Origin: Pedobacter cryoconitis
Lineage (GTDB): Bacteria > Bacteroidota > Bacteroidia > Sphingobacteriales > Sphingobacteriaceae
Length of the DNA: 64,000 nucleotides
Direction of reading: 5' to 3'
NCBI GenBank assembly: GCA_019352875.1
Contig: JAAAFW010000015.1
Span: forward strand, 310,001 to 374,000
A program made the position numbers and the translations under genes. Shown here piece after piece: positions 1-10,709 of the stretch. Each line of letters begins with the position of its first letter. Within the stretch, counting starts at the first letter, position 1. The notes beneath the pieces are model-generated. The model searched no databases. It was not told the origin of the DNA and was given only the letters and a program-made list of their open reading frames with translations.

Positions 1-148
1 CCAGGCCGTCCACCCGTGAGTATCTAGCATATAAGACTGTTTCGCTTGAAAAGATGGAGTTTCCTTTAAGGAAGTTGTAGCCAATAATTAATAAGGCGAT
101 GGAAAAGGCTGCTAATATGCCTACTTTGGTTTCGTTTGCTATTTTCAC
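1..148 (-). CDS. MCE/MlaD-family protein, N-terminal part (runs off the window)
   Basis: An open frame on the minus strand begins at a GTG (146-148), directly preceded in frame by a TAA, and stays open to the window edge. The 49 visible residues start VKIANETKVG, followed by a hydrophobic helix (about residues 11-24, with AAFSIALLIIG) and then NFLKGNSIF. This is the usual start of Bacteroidota MlaD/MCE proteins: one membrane anchor followed by a lipid-binding MCE domain thought to shuttle phospholipids between the membranes. The MCE domain itself lies outside the window. The start is 14 bp after the stop of the upstream amidase gene, so the two are probably cotranscribed. The family call rests on this short N-terminus only. 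Confidence 0.7.
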   Translation of the reverse strand, partial: MKIANETKVGILAAFSIALLIIGYNFLKGNSIFSSETVLYARYSRVDGL

Positions 149-162
149 TTAGGGTGGTTTAC

Positions 163-1008
163 TTATTTTACTTCTGTTTCTTTTTTATAGGTCTTCACGG
201 AATCAAAAATCGCACTTACAATTTCATTCTGTCCGCTGGCAGAATTCATATAGCTTTCCTCAGAAGGGTGGGATATAAACCCAATTTCAGTAAGAACAGC
301 TGGCATACCGCATCTTTGCAGGACCAAAATACCTTGTTCTTTTACCCCTCTGTTTAGTCTTTTATTCTTTTTTGTATAATTGTTTTGCATTAACCGGGCC
401 AATCTAAGACTTTTGTCCCTGTATAGATTTTTAAACAAAGATAAGATAATAAATGTTTCGGGATCTTTAGGATCATAACCATTATAATTCTTTTTGTAAT
501 CCTTTTCCAAAGCAGCATCAGCATTCTCTCTGATAGCGATATCCTGCTCATTTAGCCTGTGACTACCGGCAACAAATGTCTCAGTTCCCCTGGTTACTTT
601 GTTCTTTACGTAACCATATCTGGGAATCCTTTTTCCTTTTCTCATGGTATGGCCGGTCACTACTCTTCGGTCCGGCATGGAGTTACAATGGATAGAAATA
701 AACAGATCTGCTTTCGCATTATTAGCTATTTCGGCTCTTCTGTATAAAGAAACATCTACATCCGTTTTACGCGTATAAATAATTTGAACACCGGGCATAT
801 CCCTTTGAAATTTTCGCCCAAGTTTTAGGGCAACTTGCAGTGCTACATTCTTTTCTTTAGAGAAACTGCCTGAAGCACCTGGTTTATTGCCCCCGTGGCC
901 CGCGTCAATTACTATTCTTTTTACTTTATATCCCTGTGCAAAGGAGCTGAGTGTACAAAAAAGGAACAAGAGTGTCAGCAGGGATATATTTCTTTTGAAT
1001 ATCATCAA
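163..1008 (-). CDS. N-acetylmuramoyl-L-alanine amidase (Amidase_3), exported
   Basis: The 281-residue protein has a signal peptide (about residues 1-25, ending SSFAQ) followed by one Amidase_3 domain. The zinc-site residues expected for the family are visible: His38 in DAGHGG, Glu52 in EKNVALQ, His107 in SIHCNS, and the catalytic Glu241 in TEIGF. Members cleave the bond between N-acetylmuramic acid and the stem peptide in the periplasm, for cell separation or wall turnover. No SPOR or LysM domain is present. It is followed on the same strand by an MCE/MlaD gene and is divergent from lptD, which gives an envelope-themed neighbourhood. Met2 is an equally possible start. Confidence 0.92.
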   Translation of the reverse strand: MMIFKRNISLLTLLFLFCTLSSFAQGYKVKRIVIDAGHGGNKPGASGSFSKEKNVALQVALKLGRKFQRDMPGVQIIYTRKTDVDVSLYRRAEIANNAKADLFISIHCNSMPDRRVVTGHTMRKGKRIPRYGYVKNKVTRGTETFVAGSHRLNEQDIAIRENADAALEKDYKKNYNGYDPKDPETFIILSLFKNLYRDKSLRLARLMQNNYTKKNKRLNRGVKEQGILVLQRCGMPAVLTEIGFISHPSEESYMNSASGQNEIVSAIFDSVKTYKKETEVK

Positions 1009-1040
1009 ATAAACTGGTTTAAAGGTGTGAAATTAGACCG

Positions 1041-1048
1041 CAAAGATA
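1041..1048 (-). promoter_or_regulatory. Candidate -7 element for the amidase gene
   Basis: TATCTTTG on the minus strand matches the Bacteroidota -7 consensus TAnnTTTG and lies 33 bp before the amidase start. I see no TTG at the usual upstream distance, so only half of the promoter is supported. Confidence 0.4.
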
Positions 1049-1239
1049 GTATAATAAAGTTTTTAGCCCATAATTGAGGGCAAAAACGTAAAATGTAAGA
1101 ATAACAATCAAAATTATATTTTGTTAAATATATGATCTAGTTAATGTATTAACACACTGAAAATCAATATTATATTATATGTTTAACAATAATTAACCGA
1201 CAAACACTCATTTACATGATTCTATGCTATATTTTTCAT

Positions 1240-1247
1240 TAATTTTG
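1240..1247 (+). promoter_or_regulatory. Candidate -7 element for lptD
   Basis: TAATTTTG matches TAnnTTTG and lies 23 bp before the TTG start of the LptD-like gene. It sits in a 262-bp AT-rich divergent region (1009-1270) that otherwise shows nothing recognisable. No clear -33 TTG is seen. Confidence 0.35.
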
Positions 1248-1270
1248 GACGTTTTGGCTTAAACAACAAT

Positions 1271-3985
1271 TTGAAGTTATATTCCGCTTATAATTTGAAA
1301 CTTTTACACAGATCCGTCTTCCTGCTTAGTTTATTGCTTATGGTTATTACCAGTGAGGCAAGCTATGCTTATAACTACAAATTCCAGACACCCGTTGTTC
1401 AGCAACAAGATACCGTTGGAACCGATACTTTAAAACCTGCACAGCCAAGACAACCCGGCAAGGCAGAAGAAGTTTCGAAAATTGAATATTCAGCCCAGGA
1501 TTCGACTAAATACAGTAAGGACAGAAGTATTATCTATTTATACGGTAAGGCCCGTGTAATTTATGGTGCATTCGAACTGGATGCAGATTATATAACCTTC
1601 AATTCAAAAGACAATACGGTATTTGCGAGCGGAAGAAAGGCTGCGAATGGGAAATATCTGGGGAAGCCAATTTTTAAAATGGATCAGCAAGGCTCTTCAA
1701 GTGCAGATTCACTTTTCTACAATACGAAGTCGGGTAAGGGAACGGTATTTAATACTTTCACCGAACAGGAGGGAGGCTTCTTTTCCGGCGGCCAAAGTAA
1801 GCGCCAACCGGACAATGAAATCCATATCAAGGGTGTTACCTATAGTACGTGCAACCTGCCACACCCGCACTTTGGGATTTATATTACTAAGGGAATTGTT
1901 ACCGATAAACAGATTATCACAGGTCCGGTATATTTGAAAATAGAAGATATTCCTTTACCGCTCGGTCTGCCATTTGCATTTTTCCCTAAACCTAACAAAC
2001 GTAATTCGGGTATAATCATGCCGTCATTTGGAGATGATTATACCAGGGGATTTTTCCTTCGGGACGGTGGCTATTATATGAACCTTAATGATTACTGGGA
2101 CGCTAAAATCCTCGGAACTTATTTTACCAGAGGATCCTATGGAGCTTCAGTAACTTCTAATTATGTAAAAAGGTATAAATATAATGGTAATATTAAGCTT
2201 GACTACGGGAGCAATCGTTATGGTCTGGAAGGTACACCGCAATATGAACCGAGAAAAGACTACAGTATACAGTGGGTGCATTCGCAAAATGCGGCTGCAC
2301 ATCCGGGAACGACATTTTCTTCCAGTGTAAACATCAAAACGAGTGGTTACAATCTTAATACTGCCGGTGGAAACTCATTTAATTTCCAATCGATTACAGA
2401 GAATGAACTGTCATCCAGTATTAGTTATGGTAAGACAATGGCCGATGGTAAAATTACTTTTGCTGCAGCTGCACGTAGCAATCAGAACACAAAAAGCAAA
2501 AGTGTAGATGTAACCTTACCGGATATGTCGCTTTCTGTGCAGTCATTCAGCCCTTTTAATTCGAAAAACAATATAGGCGAGCAGAAGTGGTACCAAAAGA
2601 TCACAATGGGTTACAATATGGTTTCTGCCAACTCAATCACTTCACCAGACAGCCTTTTGTTCAGAAGAGAATCTCTGAGTAAACTTCGAAATGGAATCCA
2701 GCAGACTGTGCCTATTAGTATTAACTTTACAGCGGCGAAATATTTTAATTTTAACGCTGGTGGTACGTATGTCGAAAAATGGCATTTTATGTCGACCAGA
2801 CAAACAGCAATCAGAGGGGCACTAAATAATGGCGTAGTCGCTCCTGACCAGATTGTTATGGATACTGTAAACGGCTTCAACCGTTCCGGAGAATACAGCT
2901 TTAATATGGGGCTGTCAACCAAAGTCTACAATACCCTTCAGTTCAATAAAGGAAAACTAAAAGCTTTACGTTTAGTAACTACACCAACTACAAGTTTTAG
3001 CTACCGTCCGGATTTTTCCGCGGCTAAATATGGCTATTACAAACCGCTTTTTTATCAGGATGGAGGAAAGGTAATTGATCCGGTAACGGGCAAACAACGG
3101 GTTTACTCAATTCATACCGGAACTTTGTACGGAGGGCCTTCACAGGGAGAAAATGCGAGTATCAATTTTGGATTGGATAATACTTTGGAAGCTAAGGTGT
3201 TCTCTTCAAAGGACACAACCGGAACAGGAACGAAGAAAATACCCATTATTCAGGGTTTGAGTATTAACGGGTCCTATAACTTTCTGGCACCTGAGTTTAA
3301 ATTATCCAACCTGAACTTTAACGGACGATCCCAGTTCTCTGATAAGTTTGGCGTTACCTATACAGGTACACTGAATCCATATGCCGTGGAAGATGTTCGT
3401 GACGCCAGGGGTAATACTGTTTTCGACGCTAATGGTAATCCAACAAGGCAGGTTGTGGATAGACTTACGGTGCCACGTCTGGTGAATTTCGGTTTGTCTT
3501 TTGGTTACAGTCTTAATGCCGACGCTTTCAAAAAGAGAAATGAAAATCTAGACAAACTGACTGACGAGAAACAAAAAACAGGAATGACACCGGAGCAGGC
3601 AGCGGAACTTGCCCAGATCAGCAGTGATCCAAATGCATTTGTCGACTTCAAAATTCCATGGAACTTCACATTCTCTTATAGTTACTATTATTCAAAGTTG
3701 GCTAATGGCTTGTCTCCGACAAGTACAAATACGTTGAACTTTAATGGTGATTTTAGCGTTACCCCTAAGTGGAAAGTGGTATTTACTTCCGGGGTGGATT
3801 TTAAAAATAAAGGTCTGTCACCGACATCTTTCGCAATTTACAGAGATCTGCATTGCTGGGATATGAATATTAACTGGATTCCGATCGGACCATACAGAAG
3901 TTATAGTTTGACGATTCGTGTTAAAGCATCGGTATTGCAAGACCTAAAACTAAGTAAACAACAAGCGTACTATACGCGTTTTTAA
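1271..3985 (+). CDS. lptD: LptD-like outer-membrane LPS assembly protein (OstA family)
   Basis: The 904-residue protein has an N-terminal signal peptide (about residues 1-34, ending SEASYA). Next comes an OstA/LptA-like segment (about 70-150, with ARVIYGAFELDADYI), and then a long region rich in alternating aromatic and polar residues typical of a large outer-membrane beta barrel. The family inserts lipopolysaccharide into the outer leaflet. Bacteroidota versions are divergent from E. coli LptD, and the call rests on domain order and size. The start is TTG at 1271, chosen because it keeps the whole signal peptide. cinA begins 6 bp after the stop, so the two are likely cotranscribed. Confidence 0.82.
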   Translation: MKLYSAYNLKLLHRSVFLLSLLLMVITSEASYAYNYKFQTPVVQQQDTVGTDTLKPAQPRQPGKAEEVSKIEYSAQDSTKYSKDRSIIYLYGKARVIYGAFELDADYITFNSKDNTVFASGRKAANGKYLGKPIFKMDQQGSSSADSLFYNTKSGKGTVFNTFTEQEGGFFSGGQSKRQPDNEIHIKGVTYSTCNLPHPHFGIYITKGIVTDKQIITGPVYLKIEDIPLPLGLPFAFFPKPNKRNSGIIMPSFGDDYTRGFFLRDGGYYMNLNDYWDAKILGTYFTRGSYGASVTSNYVKRYKYNGNIKLDYGSNRYGLEGTPQYEPRKDYSIQWVHSQNAAAHPGTTFSSSVNIKTSGYNLNTAGGNSFNFQSITENELSSSISYGKTMADGKITFAAAARSNQNTKSKSVDVTLPDMSLSVQSFSPFNSKNNIGEQKWYQKITMGYNMVSANSITSPDSLLFRRESLSKLRNGIQQTVPISINFTAAKYFNFNAGGTYVEKWHFMSTRQTAIRGALNNGVVAPDQIVMDTVNGFNRSGEYSFNMGLSTKVYNTLQFNKGKLKALRLVTTPTTSFSYRPDFSAAKYGYYKPLFYQDGGKVIDPVTGKQRVYSIHTGTLYGGPSQGENASINFGLDNTLEAKVFSSKDTTGTGTKKIPIIQGLSINGSYNFLAPEFKLSNLNFNGRSQFSDKFGVTYTGTLNPYAVEDVRDARGNTVFDANGNPTRQVVDRLTVPRLVNFGLSFGYSLNADAFKKRNENLDKLTDEKQKTGMTPEQAAELAQISSDPNAFVDFKIPWNFTFSYSYYYSKLANGLSPTSTNTLNFNGDFSVTPKWKVVFTSGVDFKNKGLSPTSFAIYRDLHCWDMNINWIPIGPYRSYSLTIRVKASVLQDLKLSKQQAYYTRF

Positions 3986-3991
3986 TTACAT

Positions 3992-5245
3992 ATGTTAGCT
4001 GAAATTATAACCATTGGCGATGAAATACTTATCGGTCAGATAGTAGACACCAATTCCGCCTGGATGGCGAAAGCTTTAAATCAGGCCGGAATAAAAGTTA
4101 AACAGGTTACCTCCGTATCAGATGATGAATCACACATTCTGGATGCACTGGCATCGGCGGAAAGCAGGGCCGATCTTATTCTAATGACCGGTGGACTTGG
4201 GCCAACAAAAGACGACATTACAAAATTTACACTCGCCAAATATTTTGGTATGGGAATGCGGAATGACCCTGCTGTGCTGGAGCATGTCACGGAAATATTC
4301 CGTAAGCACGGCCTTCCGATGTTAGAGACCAATGTCAGACAGGCCGATGTTCCCGATGGCTGTACAGTTGTACCCAACTTAAACGGTACCGCTCCATGTA
4401 TGTGGTTTGAAAAGGATGAAAAGATTTTCGTGTCTATGCCCGGTGTTCCTTTTGAAATGATGTATTTAATGGAGGAGGAGATCATCCCGAGAATAAAACA
4501 AAGATTTGAACTTCCTTTCATATACCATAAGACCATTCTAACTGCAGGCCTGGGTGAGTCATTTCTCGCGCAGCGTATAGAAGATATAGAAAATAGCCTT
4601 CCGGAAACTATAAAATTAGCGTACCTCCCTAAATTAGGACAGGTAAGATTGCGTTTAAGCAGTTCCGGGATTGATGAGCAGCAGATTCAGGCTGAAGTAG
4701 AACAATATGCCAGTCAAATCACAGAGCGATTAGGGGCTTATGTAGTGAGTGAAGATGACATTGACCTGGAAAAGGTTATGCTCAATATTATGGATCAGAA
4801 GCATCTGACGTTGTCTGCTGCAGAGAGTTGCACGGGTGGTTATTTATCACATTTAATTACCAGGCATCCTGGTTGTTCGAGCGTTTTTGCAGGCGGTGCA
4901 GTAGTCTATTCTTACGAATTGAAAGAGTCTGTTTTAGGGGTTAAACCGCAGACGCTCGCAACTTTTGGCGCAGTTAGTGAAGAAACCGTAACAGAAATGG
5001 CTTTGGGTGCATTGAAGCATTTTAAGACAGATTATAGTGTAGCAGTAAGCGGCATTGCGGGTCCCGGTGGCGAGACTCCTGGAAAACCTGTGGGAACAGT
5101 TTGGGTAGCAGTGGCTAACCGGAATCGCGTAGTTGCAAAACTGCATCATTTTAGCAATAAAAGAGCACAGAATATAGAGCGTTCAGCAGCAGCTGCATTG
5201 ACCATGATTGTGAATCTCCTGAAAGAAGATGAAGAATTAGTATAA
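3992..5245 (+). CDS. cinA: CinA-family protein (MoCF-like domain plus nicotinamide-nucleotide amidase domain)
   Basis: The protein has 417 residues, the full length for the family. The N-terminal half is a MoCF/MogA-like domain with ITIGDEIL at the start and MTGGLGPTKDD near residue 66; in CinA this domain carries ADP-ribose pyrophosphatase activity. The C-terminal part (about 255-415) is the CinA amidase domain, with AAESCTGG and VSGIAGPGG, which deamidates nicotinamide mononucleotide in pyridine-nucleotide recycling. Both domains are present with no visible lesion. It follows lptD by 6 bp and is separated from the E2 gene downstream by 52 bp that hold a possible promoter. Confidence 0.93.
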   Translation: MLAEIITIGDEILIGQIVDTNSAWMAKALNQAGIKVKQVTSVSDDESHILDALASAESRADLILMTGGLGPTKDDITKFTLAKYFGMGMRNDPAVLEHVTEIFRKHGLPMLETNVRQADVPDGCTVVPNLNGTAPCMWFEKDEKIFVSMPGVPFEMMYLMEEEIIPRIKQRFELPFIYHKTILTAGLGESFLAQRIEDIENSLPETIKLAYLPKLGQVRLRLSSSGIDEQQIQAEVEQYASQITERLGAYVVSEDDIDLEKVMLNIMDQKHLTLSAAESCTGGYLSHLITRHPGCSSVFAGGAVVYSYELKESVLGVKPQTLATFGAVSEETVTEMALGALKHFKTDYSVAVSGIAGPGGETPGKPVGTVWVAVANRNRVVAKLHHFSNKRAQNIERSAAAALTMIVNLLKEDEELV

Positions 5246-5253
5246 AAAAGACT

Positions 5254-5261
5254 TACTTTTG
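5254..5261 (+). promoter_or_regulatory. Candidate -7 element for the E2 gene
   Basis: TACTTTTG matches TAnnTTTG and lies 36 bp before the E2 start codon, just after the cinA stop. No matching -33 TTG is seen. Confidence 0.35.
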
Positions 5262-5297
5262 CAGCTGATTGGAAAAACCAAATTTACTATAAACTAA

Positions 5298-6644
5298 ATG
5301 GCACAATACGAATTATTATTACCCAAAATGGGCGAAAGTGTTGCGGAAGCAACTATTATCAAATGGTTGAAACAACCAGGTGATATGATCAGTTTGGATG
5401 ATACCCTTTTAGAAATAGCCACCGATAAGGTAGATTCAGAAGTACCCTCTCCGGTAGCGGGTAAACTGATAAAACAATTATATCAGGAAGATGAAGTTGT
5501 GCAGGTAGGAGCAGTTATAGCTTATATAGAAACCGACGGCGAAGATGTTGAGGAAACACAGGAAACGGAAGAGCCGGTTAAAGAAGAAGAGGAAACTATC
5601 CTATCGGAAATTCCCGGTACAACACAATTAGAAGTTAAAGACGATGTGCAGGAGCAGGTAAAATCTGATTCCGACCGTTTCTATTCTCCTTTAGTCAGGA
5701 GTATCGCCAGCCAGGAAAATATTAGTGCAACAGAGCTGGAAAGCATTAATGGCAGCGGTGCCGATGGCCGCCTTACAAAAGATGATCTGTTAAGTTATAT
5801 TCAGCAGAGCCGGCCGGCGGACGCTGTAGTTAATGAGGTTGCTGCAGAAAGTAAACCGGCGAATATACAAAGCCAGCAAGAAGCGCCGCGTACCGCTCCA
5901 GTGACATCGAATCCTGTAGGCGTAAGCGTTTCAGGTGGTGATGAAATCATAGAAATGGATCGAATGGGTAAGCTGATTTCAGATCATATGGTCATGAGTA
6001 AGCATACTTCAGCACATGTGACCTCATTTGTAGAAGCAGACGTAACCAATATGGTTCTATGGCGCGATAAGGTTAAAAAGAATTTTGAGAAGAGAGAAAA
6101 TGAAAAAATAACTTTCACACCAATTTTTATTGAGGCGGTCACTAAAGCAATCAAAGATTTTCCGATGATCAATGTTTCTGTGAACGGCACAAAGATCATT
6201 AAGAAAAAAGATATCAATATAGGGATGGCAGCAGCATTACCGAGCGGTAATCTGATCGTACCTGTGATTAAAAATGCAGACCAGCTGAATCTTGTGGGGC
6301 TAACCAAATCAGTTAACGATCTTGCAGTTCGTGCAAGAGCATCTAAGCTGAAACCGGATGAAACACAAAACGGTACCTTCACTTTAACCAATGTCGGTTC
6401 TTTTGGTAATGTAATGGGAACCCCGATTATAAACCAGCCACAAGTGGCTATTCTGGCTGTTGGTGCAATTAAAAAGAAACCTGCAGTGTTAGAGACCGAA
6501 TACGGTGACGTGATAGCAATCAGACATATGATGTACCTTTCATTATCTTACGATCACAGAGTGGTTAATGGAGCGCTTGGTGGTACTTTTGTACGCCGGG
6601 TGGCAGACTACCTGGAGAACTGGGATGTCAATCGCGAAATCTGA
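5298..6644 (+). CDS. 2-oxoacid dehydrogenase complex E2 component (dihydrolipoyl acyltransferase)
   Basis: The 448-residue protein has the classic E2 order. A lipoyl domain (1-78) carries the lipoylated Lys44 in ATDKVDSE. An acidic linker rich in E follows, then an E3-binding domain (about 129-168, with PLVRSIASQE and GRLTKDDLL) and a catalytic acyltransferase domain (about 215-448) ending in SYDHRVVNG with His420. The usual HxxxDG motif reads HRVVNG here, so Asn replaces Asp. The sequence does not decide between branched-chain and pyruvate substrates; one lipoyl domain and an isolated gene favour a branched-chain-type enzyme, but that is inference. E1 and E3 genes are not in the window. Confidence 0.9.
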   Translation: MAQYELLLPKMGESVAEATIIKWLKQPGDMISLDDTLLEIATDKVDSEVPSPVAGKLIKQLYQEDEVVQVGAVIAYIETDGEDVEETQETEEPVKEEEETILSEIPGTTQLEVKDDVQEQVKSDSDRFYSPLVRSIASQENISATELESINGSGADGRLTKDDLLSYIQQSRPADAVVNEVAAESKPANIQSQQEAPRTAPVTSNPVGVSVSGGDEIIEMDRMGKLISDHMVMSKHTSAHVTSFVEADVTNMVLWRDKVKKNFEKRENEKITFTPIFIEAVTKAIKDFPMINVSVNGTKIIKKKDINIGMAAALPSGNLIVPVIKNADQLNLVGLTKSVNDLAVRARASKLKPDETQNGTFTLTNVGSFGNVMGTPIINQPQVAILAVGAIKKKPAVLETEYGDVIAIRHMMYLSLSYDHRVVNGALGGTFVRRVADYLENWDVNREI

Positions 6645-6653
6645 TAAAAAACA

Positions 6654-6680
6654 AAGCAGGCCGGAGAACCCGGCCTGCTT
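6654..6680. terminator. Bidirectional terminator between the E2 gene and hom
   Basis: There is a perfect 11-bp inverted repeat, AAGCAGGCCGG / CCGGCCTGCTT, with a 5-nt loop, A-rich on one side. It lies between two convergent genes. Confidence 0.8.
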
Positions 6681-6701
6681 ATATCAAAACACACAAAAAT
6701 A

Positions 6702-7943
6702 TTAGTTATAACTAACTTCTTCCCCGGCAATTACCTGGATCTGCTGATCTGTATAAGTATACCTGCCGGTATGGGCAATAAATACATCTTTCTGTTGTAA
6801 TAGTTCCCGGTTTGCAAGGAGCGACTTTAAGCTCACGCTTCCGATTACGTATTTATAATCATTTCTAACAAAACGTTCGAGGATATTTTCAATTTTCAAT
6901 TTCTCCACGGTATACTCGTGGGTATAACGCAGGTAGACTTCAATATTCACCTGATCGGTATGAATCAGACCATTGTGCTGGTGGAATTTTTTATATTCAT
7001 ACTTATATCCATATCTTAATGCAGCTATGTCTGATAGCACTGCAGCGCCCGTAGGATGACCGCCAGCTCCCTTTCCAAAGAAGAATTGTTTATCGGCAAA
7101 AGCTGCCTGAACCGTTACGCCATTATATTCATTTTCTACGTTGTAGAGGAAGTCATCAGACTTTACAAATTTAGGTAGTACATAGGTAACCACCTGTTTT
7201 GTGCTGATCTTTCTTGCAGTCGGAACCAGTTTGATTTTGAAGTTCTTCTCCCTGGCATATTGAATATCCTGCTCAGATAAATTCTGGATACCAACATTCA
7301 GTATTTTATCAGGGTCAATAAACAGACCGTAAGCATGTGCAGTTGCAATAGCTAGTTTAAATTTAGGATCGTATCCTCCAACGTCCATAATTGGATCGGT
7401 TTCGGCAAATCCTAAATCCTGAGCTTGTTTTAATGCAAGATCATAAGGCATATTTTCGTTGAATATCTTGGAGAGAATATAGTTGGAAGATCCATTAAAA
7501 ATTCCGCTTATTCCGTGGAGGAGTTCATTGTCATAATATTCCTCCAGATTACGGATGATAGGAATACTTCCGCAAACTGCACCTTCATACAATAGTGAAG
7601 TTCCATGTTCTTCCTGTAACTTAACCAGTTCTTCCAAATGGTTGGCAATCATCTTTTTGTTCGCCGAAACCACATGTTTACCACTGCTCAGTGCTTTTTT
7701 AACGATTTTGAAAGCGGCGTCAGCATCATCAATTAGTTCAACGATGGTATTGATATCCGGATTATCCAGTATTTCATCATGATCGGTAGTAAAAAGACTG
7801 TTATCCAGTGATCTCTTCTTATTTGGATTCTTGATTGCAATTTTAATAATCTCCAGGTTCAGGTCTTGTCCACGGATAATGTCATGTAATCCCTGGCCAA
7901 CGACACCAAACCCAAAAATTCCTATTTTTAGCTTCGTGCTCAT
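6702..7943 (-). CDS. hom: Homoserine dehydrogenase
   Basis: The 413-residue protein reduces aspartate semialdehyde to homoserine, feeding methionine and threonine. The Rossmann nucleotide-binding motif GFGVVGQGL is at about residue 10. SANKKMIANH, GIFNGSSNYIL and PIMDVGGYDPKFK are the conserved catalytic-domain blocks. It is a stand-alone enzyme without a fused aspartokinase. Its start codon directly abuts the stop codon of metX (7944), and metX in turn follows metY, which gives a metY-metX-hom operon read from the SAM-riboswitch promoter near 10.7 kb. The C-terminal 100 residues may include a regulatory extension, but I do not recognise a clear ACT motif. Confidence 0.92.
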   Translation of the reverse strand: MSTKLKIGIFGFGVVGQGLHDIIRGQDLNLEIIKIAIKNPNKKRSLDNSLFTTDHDEILDNPDINTIVELIDDADAAFKIVKKALSSGKHVVSANKKMIANHLEELVKLQEEHGTSLLYEGAVCGSIPIIRNLEEYYDNELLHGISGIFNGSSNYILSKIFNENMPYDLALKQAQDLGFAETDPIMDVGGYDPKFKLAIATAHAYGLFIDPDKILNVGIQNLSEQDIQYAREKNFKIKLVPTARKISTKQVVTYVLPKFVKSDDFLYNVENEYNGVTVQAAFADKQFFFGKGAGGHPTGAAVLSDIAALRYGYKYEYKKFHQHNGLIHTDQVNIEVYLRYTHEYTVEKLKIENILERFVRNDYKYVIGSVSLKSLLANRELLQQKDVFIAHTGRYTYTDQQIQVIAGEEVSYN

Positions 7944-9020
7944 TTATGCTGTTTTATGAAGTTTAACAATTTTATTTTTTGCATTTTCCTTTAAGAAATT
8001 GCCTATGATATTAGTTAGTTCGTCGGTTTCAATCAGGAATCCATCGTGGCCGTAAGCAGATTGAAGTTTCTGGAATTTAGCTTGAGGAATATGATTTGCC
8101 AGGTATTCCTGTTCACAAAGCGGGAATAGGAAATCGTTAGGGATACCGATTACCAGTGTATCGGCTTTAATTTGCTTCAATGCCTCTGCAACACTTTTTC
8201 TTCCCCTGCCAACATTATGACTGTCCATTGCTTTGGTGAGGTACCAATAGCTGTAAGCATTGAAGCGTTTACACAATTTCTCACCCTGGTAATTCTGATA
8301 AGACGATGCGCGGAACCCGTCCGTTTTCTCATTTATACTTTCTACTTGTGTCGCCACATAAGCATCGTAAGTACGGTAAGAAAGTAGGGCGATACTTCTG
8401 GCTGCTTTTAGTCCCTTTAGACCTCCATCCGGGCTCTGTGCATAAAATGTCCTGTCGGTAGTGATTGCCAGTCGCTGACTTTCATTGAAAGCGATTCCCC
8501 ATGGTGAATGGAAAGCATTTGTCGCAATAAGAATCAGATTTTCTGTGAAATCAGGATTGCTGATTGCCCATTCCATTGCCTGCTGCCCACCAAGTGAACC
8601 ACCGATCAATACCTTGAGTTTGCGGATTCCAAGATCATCGGCAAGCAGCTGGTGTGCTTTAACGATGTCCCGTATACCAAATTCCGGGAAAGAAAGATAA
8701 TAGGGCAGACCCGTGACCGGGTTTATGCTCAGCGGATTGCTGCTCCCATAATGTGATCCCAGTACATTTGCACAGATAATGAAATGCTCTTCCGGATTAA
8801 ATAATGAGTTGTCACCGAATAGACCTTTCCACCAGTCCAGAACATCCGCATTTGCGGTTAATGCATGACAAGCCCATATTACATTTGATTTATCGGCATT
8901 TAATTTACCATAAGTATGATAGGCAATCTGTAAACGACGGATTTTTTTTCCGTTCTCCAGTTTAAAAATCTTATGATAATTGAAAATATGGTTAGATGAC
9001 ATATGGGCTTGTTCTTGCAA
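7944..9020 (-). CDS. metX: Homoserine O-acetyltransferase (MetX)
   Basis: The 358-residue alpha/beta hydrolase-fold acyltransferase activates homoserine as its O-acetyl ester using acetyl-CoA. The nucleophile is Ser142 in GGSLGGQQAMEW. The catalytic Asp is in GIPNDFLFP and the His in SAYGHDGFL, near the C-terminus. The acetyl donor is inferred from the family norm; succinyl-specific members exist. It lies between metY (6 bp upstream) and hom (no gap downstream) and supplies the substrate for MetY. Met7 is an alternative start. Confidence 0.93.
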   Translation of the reverse strand: MQEQAHMSSNHIFNYHKIFKLENGKKIRRLQIAYHTYGKLNADKSNVIWACHALTANADVLDWWKGLFGDNSLFNPEEHFIICANVLGSHYGSSNPLSINPVTGLPYYLSFPEFGIRDIVKAHQLLADDLGIRKLKVLIGGSLGGQQAMEWAISNPDFTENLILIATNAFHSPWGIAFNESQRLAITTDRTFYAQSPDGGLKGLKAARSIALLSYRTYDAYVATQVESINEKTDGFRASSYQNYQGEKLCKRFNAYSYWYLTKAMDSHNVGRGRKSVAEALKQIKADTLVIGIPNDFLFPLCEQEYLANHIPQAKFQKLQSAYGHDGFLIETDELTNIIGNFLKENAKNKIVKLHKTA

Positions 9021-9026
9021 TGGATA

Positions 9027-10552
<1,526 letters not shown>

Positions 10553-10667
10553 AAATTTATCTTTCCAATCAGCAATATACTGTCTGGTCAGGAATTGGCA
10601 CCTTCTCCATTTGGGAGGGTTGCCAGTGGGTCTAGGAGCCTGTCTCTCGCCACTTCTTTATAAATCA
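10553..10667 (-). ncRNA. SAM-I (S-box) type riboswitch upstream of metY-metX-hom
   Basis: Read on the minus strand, this segment carries the hallmark blocks of the SAM-I aptamer in order: AGAAGTGGCGAGAGACAGG, CCTAGACCCACTGGCAACC, a small CTCC/GGAG stem, and GGTGCCAATTCC. ATTTAT (10665-10660) pairs with ATAAAT (10560-10555) to close the P1 helix. In this class, binding S-adenosylmethionine lowers expression of methionine genes. Its place before metY, metX and hom, just after a full Bacteroidota promoter, fits that role. A plus-strand open frame across it is spurious. Confidence 0.9.
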
Positions 10668-10709
10668 AACCTGTTCAGGCTGACTCGAAAAGCTTTCGCT
10701 TTATGGTTA

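Noticed and set aside
1118..1126. A second -7 element (TATATTTTG) in the lptD gap
   Set aside because: The spacing between TA and TTTG is one base too long, and the site is far from either gene.
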